From Schizochytrium sp. TIO01 (lineage: Eukaryota; Sar; Bigyra; Thraustochytrida; Thraustochytriidae): a stretch of 64,000 bases of DNA. A program made the position numbers and the translations under genes. The stretch lies in assembly GCA_004764695.1 (NCBI GenBank), contig SMSO01000014.1, positions 2,493,148 through 2,557,147 of the forward strand, written 5' to 3'. Shown here piece by piece: positions 55,454-64,000 of the stretch. The notes beneath the pieces are model-generated. The model saw only the letters and a list, made by a program, of their open reading frames with translations. It was not told the DNA's origin and ran no database searches. Position 1 is the stretch's first letter; every line of letters begins with the position of its first letter.

Positions 55454-56218
55454 ATGCAGCCGTTCAAGCGAGCATGGATTTCTGGCGGGACACGAGGGAT
55501 TGGGCTAGGCCTTGCTCGTGCAGTCCTCAACCATAATCCTGAAAGCCGAGTATGGGTTTCCTCGAGAAATGGAGCAGAGTCCACAGAGGCACAAGGTCTC
55601 TTAGACGAATTTGGGGACCGCGTTATGTGTGAGCGCATGGATATAACAGACATTACCTCTGTAGATGCTACTGCTGAGAAGATCGCGGCAGAAGCTGATA
55701 AAAAGCTTGACTTAGTGATAAACACTGTTGGAATTCTACATGAAGGCGACAAGGGCCCTGAACGCCGCCTTCGAGACGTTGACCCTGAATGGTCTGTGTA
55801 CAACTACAAAGTCAACGCGCTTGGTCCACTACTACTCGCGCGTGCTCTCATTGAAGGCAAAGCTTTCAATAATGATCGACTTTGCTGCCTTGCGAACATT
55901 TCGGCCAAGGTTGGAAGCATTGCAGATAATCGGATAGGCTCCTGGTACAGCTATAGAGGAAGTAAAGCTGCGCAAAATCAATTCAATAAATGCATTGCGA
56001 TTGAAATCAGCCGACTCAGACGCCCTGTTGTTTGCGTTGGTTTGCATCCCGGAACTGTGGACACTCAACTCTCCCAACCATTTTCCAAAGGTGTATCTCA
56101 TGAAATCTTTTCTGTAGAAAAAGCAGCCGCACAGTTGTTTGACGTAGTACTGAATCTAGATAAGAACAAGCATCATGGTCAACTTTTAAATTGGGACGGA
56201 AAAATTATTCCTCCTTGA
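55454..56218 (+). CDS. Short-chain dehydrogenase/reductase (classical SDR)
   Basis: 254 residues, typical classical SDR length. The Rossmann dinucleotide motif GGTRGIG is at 11-17, the NTVG-like site at 90-93, NALG with Asn121, Ser150 in NISAKVGS, and the catalytic YxxxK as Tyr167-Lys171 (WYSYRGSKAA). The full Asn-Ser-Tyr-Lys tetrad is intact. The WYSYRGSK context and HPGTVDT (198-204) resemble the CsgA-like SDR group. Arg in SSRNG (38) and the basic residue after the first strand hint at NADP(H) preference. No targeting sequence is visible, so it is probably cytosolic. The substrate is unknown. The ATG at 55454 gives a proper N-terminal strand. It converges with the Asn/Gln-rich gene 406 bases on. 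Confidence 0.93.
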   Translation: MQPFKRAWISGGTRGIGLGLARAVLNHNPESRVWVSSRNGAESTEAQGLLDEFGDRVMCERMDITDITSVDATAEKIAAEADKKLDLVINTVGILHEGDKGPERRLRDVDPEWSVYNYKVNALGPLLLARALIEGKAFNNDRLCCLANISAKVGSIADNRIGSWYSYRGSKAAQNQFNKCIAIEISRLRRPVVCVGLHPGTVDTQLSQPFSKGVSHEIFSVEKAAAQLFDVVLNLDKNKHHGQLLNWDGKIIPP

Positions 56219-56624
56219 ATCATCTTTTGTGTGTCTGCACTATGGTGCGTGCTACTCATCCAACAAAATTAGAACTAGAGACATTATAAGAACTTAGATA
56301 TCCAGATTTACTGTCTTTATTTTATATGTGCTTATTATTTGAAATGGTACGGTGCGCCAAGGCATCAAGTCAAAAAACAGAGAAACATAAGGGTGTATTC
56401 CTTGTCTTAGTTTATAAGGAAGACATCACTTCTTTTAAAATCATTATCAGGGGGGCTAAAGGGGAGTGAACGAACGGGTTAATTCACGAAAACCCAAGTC
56501 CAAACAAAAAGGGACAATGCTTGCAGTCGATAAGCAGACAAACATTTATCATAACTGAGGAAGAGAATTTTGGAATGTAGTGCTATGCTTGCCTCTTTTC
56601 ATTCTTGTATGATCCCAATTCTAT
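56219..56624. other. Convergent 3' intergenic region
   Basis: AT-rich spacer between convergent genes, no other gene visible. Confidence 0.6.
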
Positions 56625-58721
56625 TCATTTCCGGCGGGCTTTGCGTGGATTAGCTTGTTTGGGAGCTGGAGACTCTGGGGTAGAGTTAACATCTTGGAAA
56701 ACAGGAGATCTTTTTGGCACAGATGAAGTTTTGCCAGATGATTTTGACTTGATGTTATTCTCCCAAACCTCGCGCTCTTTAATGCGCGCCGTGAGTTCTG
56801 CAATTTCATTGGATTCCTTGTCAGTGGGTCCGTTCCGGGGTGCTTTGCGGTAACGGGCGTTTTCTTTGACCTTGTTGATGCGTTTTTTCCATGCTGACTT
56901 TCCAGAGTTTTTCCAAACTTCAGCAATGGAAGCAAAGAGCTCGAAGAGCTCGCTCCGAGTATAGAGAGTAAGTGGCTCCAGCGCATGCTGCCGTGCCTCC
57001 TGCAGCAGGCCAGTCGCGTCGATGAGTTTCTGTGTTTTAAGTCTGTCTAAATCTGATCCGCCTGGCTGTAGACAGTCGACCAAATCAGTTTCTAATGTTT
57101 TGGAGAATGGTTGTTCGCCAGGCAGTTTAACGGCCCGTGTAGCATGCGGATCAAACTCGGAATATCTTTTTCTAGTGCGCGGCTTCATCGTGTTCGCCTC
57201 AAGCTCTTCAGGAATTAATTTCATAAATTCAGCCTCCGAGAGGAGCTGCTTGCGTCGTTGATTAATCTTCTCATACTCCTCTGAACCATTGACACGCACA
57301 GATCCAGCTGCCGCCGCAGTAGCCCCAGTCCCTGTTACAGGTCCAGGACCTGAGAAGCTTGGCTCTGACATACTGGTGGACGGCGGCATCATGTGAAAGC
57401 TTTCTGGGTGGCGCCCAGGGTGTTGTTGTTTTGCAGCTGCTGCAGCTACTGCAGCAGCGTTGACATTTGCCATTAACTGATGGTTCATGGAGAGGCCTTG
57501 TTGGAGGTTGAAGTGGGATTGCCCAGGAAATTGCAAATTTGACTGTAGATGTGCAGTTGAGTTGGTTTGGTCATTATTGAAGAGCATAGGTAACGACGAC
57601 GACACGGAAGGCATACTCGCCTGAGAGGGACGCCGTCGCTGCTGCTGCATTTCTTGCTGCTGGTCCTGCTGGTGGGTGTGTGGAGATGTCAACTGATGTT
57701 GGTTGTGCTGCAGCTGTGTATGCTGTGCATGGTGGTGACTCTGCGGTTGGGAATAGTGTTGCTGTATTGAGCCTTGTCCCAACTGCTGATGAAGATCACG
57801 ATTTTGGGGACCAGTGTTGGCCATACGAGACGCACCGGACGAGGCTGAGTCCATTCTTGATGGTGCCGTAAGTGATGGCGTCACATTCCTTGTTTCCTCC
57901 CTCTGCGATGCCCTCCGTTGGCGCTCCCGCTCTGTGGCTTCTGGAATTTGCATAAGCACCTTCGCAATCATGTCTGGCGTTACCTCTTCGTTGCCTGCAA
58001 GTTGGCCCAAAAGTAATGATGAGGATTGATGTTGTTGCTGCGTGTGCTGGTTGGAACCCTGGCCCTGTGACTGATTTTGGTTTTGGTTTTGTGGTTGGCG
58101 CAGCTGACTCTGATGATGTTGATTTTGGTGTAGCTGACTTTGGTGTAGCTGGCTTTGATGCTGCTGATGGCTACCCAAATTCTGGCTCTGCTGTCTACGT
58201 TGTTGCTGATGAAGATCATTTTGAAGATCATTGAGCACCACGGCTGAGGCTGCACCTGCGTGAGTAGCAGGCGGTGTGGCTCTGCGTCTTTTCCTGCTTT
58301 GCGGCCCAGACTGACCAGTTTTTCGACCTCCAGGAGCTAAAGCCTGTGGTACACCATTGTTGTTACTATTGTTGCTGCTACTGTTATTATTGTTGATGTT
58401 GAGGTGACTATTGCTATTGTTATTGTGGTTGCCCATGCTGCCCATGTTATTCACGTTGCCCATGTTCATGCCCATGCTGTTAACGTTCATGTTCATGTTA
58501 TTGATGCTATTGCTGTTGATGTTGCTGCTGTTGTTGTTATTGCTACTGCTATTGTTGCTGTTGTTGTTGTTGCTGCTGTTGTTGTTGCGATACGCTGAGG
58601 CCAGACCGCCGCCATCCAGGCCACCGTAGCCGCCCATGGCCCGCGCCACGGGCTCCTGAGGCATGCCCTGGAGCGTCCTGCGCAGGACATCCATAGTAAC
58701 GTCATCCTCTTGACGCGCCAT
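56625..58721 (-). CDS. Asn/Gln-rich protein with conserved-looking C-terminal helical domain, unknown
   Basis: 698 residues. I do not recognise the family. The N-terminal motif DDVTMDVLRRTLQGMPQE (about 6-23) recurs in altered form as EEVTPDMIAKVLMQIPEA (about 245-262). Between and after these lie low-complexity stretches: Asn/Ser-rich (about 45-130), Gln/His-rich (about 165-240) and Gln/His-rich again (about 310-370). The C-terminal third (about 455-640) is charged and helical (EYEKINQRRKQLLSEAEF, then SELFELFASIAEVWKNSGKS) with basic clusters, ending in a Lys/Arg-rich tail suited to nuclear import. Such composition is common in transcription regulators. Both Asn codons are used in the Asn run, so it is not a pure codon repeat. 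The ATG at 58719-58721 is the first in frame. Confidence 0.75.
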   Translation of the reverse strand: MARQEDDVTMDVLRRTLQGMPQEPVARAMGGYGGLDGGGLASAYRNNNSSNNNNSNNSSSNNNNSSNINSNSINNMNMNVNSMGMNMGNVNNMGSMGNHNNNSNSHLNINNNNSSSNNSNNNGVPQALAPGGRKTGQSGPQSRKRRRATPPATHAGAASAVVLNDLQNDLHQQQRRQQSQNLGSHQQHQSQLHQSQLHQNQHHQSQLRQPQNQNQNQSQGQGSNQHTQQQHQSSSLLLGQLAGNEEVTPDMIAKVLMQIPEATERERQRRASQREETRNVTPSLTAPSRMDSASSGASRMANTGPQNRDLHQQLGQGSIQQHYSQPQSHHHAQHTQLQHNQHQLTSPHTHQQDQQQEMQQQRRRPSQASMPSVSSSLPMLFNNDQTNSTAHLQSNLQFPGQSHFNLQQGLSMNHQLMANVNAAAVAAAAAKQQHPGRHPESFHMMPPSTSMSEPSFSGPGPVTGTGATAAAAGSVRVNGSEEYEKINQRRKQLLSEAEFMKLIPEELEANTMKPRTRKRYSEFDPHATRAVKLPGEQPFSKTLETDLVDCLQPGGSDLDRLKTQKLIDATGLLQEARQHALEPLTLYTRSELFELFASIAEVWKNSGKSAWKKRINKVKENARYRKAPRNGPTDKESNEIAELTARIKEREVWENNIKSKSSGKTSSVPKRSPVFQDVNSTPESPAPKQANPRKARRK

Positions 58722-58818
58722 CCTCTTGCCGCGCAGTCAGCGCCCGTCCTCCGCGGCGCCACGGACTCGCAGCGCGCACGAGAGCGAGGCCTCCGCTGTT
58801 TTATTTTGCTCTGATTGT

Positions 58819-58819
<1 letters not shown>

Positions 58820-58871
<52 letters not shown>

Positions 58872-58898
58872 CTCATTTCTTTCTCTCATTTCTTTCTC
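58820..58898. repeat. (TC)n and (TTTC)n tract
   Basis: About 17 TC units followed by TTTC units and a duplicated TCTCATTTCTT. It is about 100 bp upstream of the Asn/Gln-rich gene, so it may act as a GAGA-like promoter element, by inference only. Confidence 0.9.
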
Positions 58899-59506
58899 AT
58901 GAGTTGCTTTGTTTTCTTTAATATTAAGTTTCGAATTTTAATTTTTAAAAGTTAAAAATATTCTTACAATGATTTTTATTTATCTATTTCTTTATTTCTT
59001 TATTTATTTATCTATTTATTAATTCATTAAGTTTGGGAAAGTTTTAACCAGCTATTCTTAGGCAATACCACAATTTAATTTAATCTCCCTTCTTAATTAA
59101 GAGCATGCCCAGGAAGGAAAAAAGAAGAGAGAAAGCAACTCCTACAAAGATGAGTCGTCATCAACAGTCTAATACAAACAACAACTCAATGACAATGTTG
59201 CCCACCAAATACCGCACTCGAGTAGACCGACGTATTCCCTCTCTTGTCTTCTCCCGCATCGCCTGCAAACCCAGCAGACACGCAGCAGGTGCCGACAGCA
59301 TTGCATTCGCCTGTGTTTCTTTCTTTGGTCGTACTGACTTGGCTGTTGCAATTCGTAGGGTACCCGTAGTCCTCGTACGATCGTGAGTCTCTCTCTCTCT
59401 CTATGGCCAGTAGTACTCCTTTCTATTCAAGCTGATATGGATTGCTATTTTTCATTTTTCATTTTTCATTTTATTCTTTAAAACGAGAATTGAATTAAAA
59501 AAATAC

Positions 59507-59550
59507 TTCTTTTCTTTTCTTTTCTTTTCTTTTCTTTTCTTTTCTTTTTT
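59507..59550. repeat. (TTTTC)n microsatellite
   Basis: About eight TTTTC units. Confidence 0.9.
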
Positions 59551-61359
59551 ACTGCTACTACTGGTACCTCACTACTAGTGCTAGTAGTAGTACATTCCCC
59601 TTTTTTCCCAGTAGGTTAGTATACTTTTATGCGATCTAAAGTTACGCTGGTAGCAGTATGCGCTAGGTGGCGCCTATCAGTTGGTTAATTACTCTTTCTC
59701 CTTCTCCTCTAGGCTGTAAAAACATGTAGCTAGCTATAGATACATACATGATATCATAAATAAGAATAATAAAACTAGTACCCCTATTTAGGTCCTTTAG
59801 CCTCGGAAAGTAAGTTTCTTTGTGCTGTTTCCGCCGACGAAAGTTCGTCGATCATGCTTCGTTTCTCCTTGGTTCTCTCATAAGCACCTCCTTTGCTCTC
59901 TCATAAGCATCAGGTGTAATCCCTGGACACCTAAGTATGTGAATAGATACAGGTCGGCAGATACTTTTTCTCTCTCGGCAGGTATATACTGACTTCTCTG
60001 CGAGGCTTTGGATTCTTGTTGGCACTCTTCTGATTCAATACTGCTCCTTTCTCATATTCATTTATAATTCTGTCCATCGTGGTTCTTTCTGCAAACATTT
60101 TGTAGAGCTCCAGCGGTCAGTACCTAGTACGTTCCAGTCTCGATTGGACAGCTATGATTGAAAGAAGGTCAGAGACCTCGCATCGACGGCATGCCACGCG
60201 GTGCATCCTTGGGCTAGCCAAGCCTGTACAGCTAGCTGCTTTAACTCCGTTTGATGGAAAGGATGAGGCAGATCTGTGACACGCAAGAATGCAGAAGAAC
60301 CTCATCTCAAGGTAACCCTGTCCAGCTTGACACGAAGAGCGAACTACGCAAATGTCTATTTGGACGATGCGCTGAGAAAGCACGTAATGTGCAGCCGACT
60401 TGGGCTTCAGGCCATCATCTTCGTCAAGCTCCAAGGGCTCTTGGTCGCCGGTCGCGCTATGCTGCCTCCTATTGCTATTATGTTCTCATGTCGATAGCAC
60501 CAGCAGAAAGGGCCAAGGAGGGATCATCAGGCGAAAATTTGTTATACAAAGTCCAGACTACCTACTCAAGGCCCCGCTTGCAATCAGCAGCATTGAAGAT
60601 GGCGCTCTGCAATAAATACACTGCCAAGACGTCAACCGCGTAACAAATTTTCTGTCACGCTGCAAATTGCAAGCAATATACTCTGATCTTGAGCGTATCT
60701 TGCAGCAAACGCTTTTTTAATGATGGAGCAAATGTGAATTTCCCTGCGACTCTAGCAGAGTCAAGCTTTGAAGAAATTATCCTGATGGAGCTCCTTCTCA
60801 TGACCCTGCGCAGATGAGAACCAAAGAGCCGTCGTCTCCTGGAGGATCACGTAAAGAAGAAGTCGGTGTAGTTGCCAAGGAAGGAGTATCAATTCACAGA
60901 TAGAGTATTGTGCAAGACGTTAATGACTATGGTGAGTAAGGTGATGAATCAAACATGCTGCCTACATGTTACAGCCTTGCCTTATTCAACTTCTCCCGTC
61001 AGGGCGAGCATCAATTATTGGTATGCATAGAAGAAGGATGGGAAAAATCACACACAGCACTTCGTTAATTCTTGCGCCAACATCATCGTCATCCAACGCC
61101 ACTTCCTTCAACAAATAGAAAATGATTAACTCAAACATGAAAAGAAAGGTTGTTTCACACTCGGCACCCTACCCTGCACAGCGCCAAGTTCGTAAGATAT
61201 GCCTTTTCGCACGCTAAGCTGAGGCCACCGAGTCGACCTTTCATCCTTGTGCAATGGTTATGTATCTACCAATGCTGCATGAGGAGCCATAAAACGGAGT
61301 CCAACCATACCCGCAAGTTTAATGACGATTTATGCCTTTTCTTTCTTCTTACAGCATCA

Positions 61360-61382
61360 ACTTCTTCTTCTTCTTCTTCTTC
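61360..61382. repeat. (TTC)n microsatellite
   Basis: About seven TTC/CTT units in gene-free DNA. Confidence 0.85.
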
Positions 61383-62168
61383 ATATTGTCTCTAGAGTTA
61401 AAATGAGGATGTTTTATGCTAAATAAGTTTTTATAGAATGTTTTTAATTTAATTAAAACTCTGTTTAATTAATTAAAGAAAAAAACAATAGTGACTCCTT
61501 TGAAAGGATGGATTATCTATCACTTTTAGTTACAGCTAACGCATTTTCATATGAATATCGTTGTTTTCTTTTATTTTCCACTGTCGCCCCTCTAAAAATG
61601 CCATTCACGGCAACTTAATAAAAAACAGTCGAAGCGCTAGAAAAGCGCTGACGACCAGCCAAGCTCAGCGCCTTTAAGCCCGAGGAAGCCGCACCACCGG
61701 AATATATCAGCATGGGCATTACAGGCGGCCTGAGAGCGCCCTCAATCTCCTTCGGTCTGTACAAAGCTATCTGTAGTGCCTTGGCTTTGAAGATTCGAGT
61801 TCTAAGAGGCAGATTTGTATGCATGTATGTATGTATGCATATACTGCATACCTAAAATGTGTTATTGGCATATTCAAGTCGTTCTCAGTTCACCCAGGCC
61901 CGAGCAAAACCCGCTGCGACGACTGCGAAGTTCTCCGATATATCACGAGCATGCCTGCCGAATCTCCGCATGGGGGAGAACCAGGGCTTGGTTGGTCAGA
62001 CCGCACGATGACGCTCGCCTCAAGACTTGACCCACGGTGACATTACGAGTTCTCTTGAGCCAGCGCGGAAGACCTTCTAGCTCGGTAATGCTTGCTTGCC
62101 TGCCTACCTAATGGACTTCGAAACACGTGTACCAGGAGAGCATCATCGTCACCACTGGCAGCACCATC

Positions 62169-62196
62169 GCCACCACCACCACCACCACCGCCACCC
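62169..62196. repeat. (CCA)n microsatellite
   Basis: Short CCA/CCG trinucleotide run. Confidence 0.8.
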
Positions 62197-63055
62197 AGAA
62201 CAGAGGCTTCAAGAGCGACGCCATGTAGTTGCCATGCTCATATGGTCCCTTTGGGGTTTTGTGCTCAATTGTCAATGACATTCAGGAATGTCCCGCGAAA
62301 CCCTTAGGCATTACTTCGTGCAGCGCAGAGATAGCAACTTTGGGCTGACCTTGTCGCTTACCATCAATCGTCATCCTTGCTGGCGTCGAAGCCAATACAA
62401 TCACCGTCACTGCCACTAAGAACTTTTTCCAGCGCACTCAACGAGTGCAACGAAGGAACTGATGAGTACATTGAATCCGTTGCTCACCTATGAGCGTCGA
62501 ATGCAATGTTCTTGCCACTGTTGCCTCTTCGTCGTACTTACTCGCACTGCTAAATACGTCTCGCAAGCTAAAGATAGGACGAGCGAGCCCTTTTGCACTC
62601 TGTAGCAGAACTTCTGGTTCTACTTTGCGTAATCCAGGTACTGAAAGCTTGACAAGGTACGTTGGATCTATGGATGGAATGGAATGCACGAAGTTGCACG
62701 AAGACCACATTGCTTTTGCTTTCGAATAGGTTGCATTCCGTGTCGTGAGAAGTCGGGCTTCTGCTCTTCTATGTTGTCAAAGAAGCATGCATTTTGTACA
62801 ATTGTAATAATACGAGATTACTAAAATGGTAGGTGGTTGTTTACCCGCTGCTGGTATGTCTTGAGTGTAAAGATTATTCATCGCATGCAAATGTGTCTCT
62901 TCATGAGAAACAAACATACGCAAATCCACGCAGAATGTACAGAAACTACCTCTATTATGCCCACTTGAAAGTCGTGCAAGACGCATGATCCTCGATTCGA
63001 CTGGAACGACGCTTTTTCTTTCCTCTGCTTCTTCTTTCTTTTCTGTCTTTATTTA

Positions 63056-63086
63056 TTATGTTATGTTATGTTATGTTATGTTATGT
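63056..63086. repeat. (TTATG)n microsatellite
   Basis: About six perfect TTATG units. Confidence 0.9.
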
Positions 63087-63394
63087 ATTTTATTTAATTC
63101 TATTTTAAAAACTAATTTAGGCTCAGCTCAGCTAATCATTTTAGTATTTTTATTTTAAAAAATTAACAAAAAGCTCATTTCTACATGTCTTTGTACAACA
63201 TAAACTTATCTGGTAATAATAAGTATATGATGCCATATACTATTACTATCCCTGCTATATAGAAGAATGGAGAGAAGAAAGTGGTTTCCGTTAGGAACTG
63301 GTGTTGGTGCTTCAGTGGGACTCCCAATTCGTAAACCATCAGGAGTCGCGCAGAGTGCTGCGTGGCGCAGGGACTGCGCTTAAGCGCATAAACT

Positions 63395-64000
63395 ATGGCC
63401 CATCGAGATCCACCGATGTTGACGGAGTGTCATGGAGACGCAGCAACGATGGAGACAAGGATTGATTATGGGAGGGCCAAACGCGGAGTGAGGAATGGCT
63501 GTCAAGGAGACTATGCCAGGGGATTGACCAAGATCCAGGCGCTACTCTTTGCAGCAGTGCTCGTGAATTTAAGGAGCTTTGGTTATGCAGCAACACCACT
63601 CTCAGCTGCAGTAGAAAGTCCATCTGGATATACATTTTTAGAAGCAGAAAGCAACAGTCCGGTTCTTGAAAGTATTCTCGAATCCGGAGATGACTCCCGA
63701 AAAGGGGCGTATAACTTCCTGACGTATGCTATTGGCATGATCATCAACCCATGTAAAGGTCGCGATCCAGACTGTTGCTTAAATATCTATGGTGAGCCAG
63801 AATATGTTCGGCACTCTCCTGTGGTGCCAGCAACCTGGCTCTGGGCACTTGCAGCACACAGCGATTCAATTTATACCTGTCAGATGCCTTGCATTGGAAA
63901 CTGGACGCTAGTGAATGATACCAAAACAATTTATGAATATAGCCTTGACCAGATTGATTCTGATGTAGATTATATCTGGGGATTGAGCCTTTCTGAGAGT
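63395..64000 (+). CDS. Probable secreted or membrane protein, 5' part only (runs off the right edge)
   Basis: An open frame without stop from the ATG at 63395 to the window end, 202 codons. There is an in-frame TAA just upstream (63389-63391). ATGs at 63416 and 63449 are alternative starts. A hydrophobic core (IQALLFAAVLVNL) at about residues 49-61, preceded by basic residues and followed by Ala-rich YAATP, reads as a long-leader signal peptide or a signal anchor. Downstream are paired cysteines (NPCKGRDPDCCLNIYG and YTCQMPCIGNW) and an NWT glycosylation site, as in extracellular proteins. The composition is protein-like over the whole stretch. I do not recognise the family, and the missing C-terminus would decide it. 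Confidence 0.65.
   Translation, partial: MAHRDPPMLTECHGDAATMETRIDYGRAKRGVRNGCQGDYARGLTKIQALLFAAVLVNLRSFGYAATPLSAAVESPSGYTFLEAESNSPVLESILESGDDSRKGAYNFLTYAIGMIINPCKGRDPDCCLNIYGEPEYVRHSPVVPATWLWALAAHSDSIYTCQMPCIGNWTLVNDTKTIYEYSLDQIDSDVDYIWGLSLSES

Larger units (their letters stand above)
58722..63394. other. Gene-free intergenic region
   Basis: 4.7 kb with no supported gene. It starts with the promoter of the Asn/Gln-rich gene and contains several pyrimidine and TTATG microsatellites. Frames at 60.1-60.9 kb and 61.8-62.7 kb are somewhat longer and less AT-rich but match nothing I know; decayed genes or non-coding RNA are possible. Confidence 0.5.

Noticed and set aside
60251-60643. Plus-strand frames of 71-130 codons, one with a signal-peptide-like start
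   Set aside because: Three different frames overlap the same DNA, none has a domain or conserved motif, and flanking DNA is gene-free.
1-64000. CRISPR arrays, rRNA genes, intact transposons or viral genes
   Set aside because: No regularly spaced repeats, rRNA core sequences, integrase, transposase, reverse transcriptase or capsid motifs were seen on either strand.

Overview
This is nuclear DNA from a eukaryotic microbe. All recognisable genes encode eukaryotic proteins: a spliceosome factor, an exocyst subunit, a flagellar microtubule protein, a C2-type phospholipase D and a diacylglycerol-lipase-like enzyme. They use the standard code (TAA, TAG and TGA all occur as stops) and almost all read as one exon. 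Intron-poor genes, moderate GC, an axonemal EFHC/Rib72 protein (so a flagellate stage) and intergenic DNA full of tetranucleotide repeats suit a zoosporic protist. A thraustochytrid (Labyrinthulomycetes, stramenopile) is my best guess, from impression rather than proof.

Layout. 0-3.5 kb: an epoxide-hydrolase-like alpha/beta hydrolase (+) converges on a formate/nitrite-transporter-family protein (-) with an unusual N-terminal helical module. 3.5-11.3 kb: gene-free, repeat-rich DNA. 11.3-20 kb: a lysophospholipid acyltransferase (-) and YJU2 (+) diverge; a tRNA-Lys(CUU) (-) lies between YJU2 and a large C2-phospholipase D (-). 20-24.9 kb: no supported gene. 24.9-38.3 kb: a stand-alone asparagine-synthetase-type synthase domain (-), then a 1669-residue multipass lipase (+) and a ~1.8-k-residue calpain-like pseudoenzyme with IQ motifs and LIM-like zinc fingers (+), whose frame is broken once. 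39.6-45.7 kb: EFHC/Rib72 (+) converges on a permuted papain-fold (YiiX/NlpC-P60-like) protein (-) that has a 180-bp AAAC microsatellite just upstream. 48.5-58.7 kb: eIF1A-domain protein EIF1AD (+, also with one frame break), HAD phosphatase (+), exocyst SEC8 (-), short-chain dehydrogenase (+) and an Asn/Gln-rich nuclear-type protein (-). 58.7-63.4 kb: gene-free. The right edge holds the 5' part of a probable secreted or membrane protein (+).

Genes mostly alternate strand, in convergent and divergent pairs. I see no operon-like pathway. Three lipid-signalling or glycerolipid genes (acyltransferase, phospholipase D, DAG lipase) plus the epoxide hydrolase fall within 32 kb, which may be chance. 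I found no CRISPR, intact transposon, virus or rRNA. The most unusual items are the catalytically dead calpain with zinc fingers, the helical-module/FNT fusion, the glutaminase-less synthase with a zinc ribbon, and a repeated 19-residue motif in the Asn/Gln-rich protein. Where an open frame begins with GTG or TTG, I moved the start to the first in-frame ATG.
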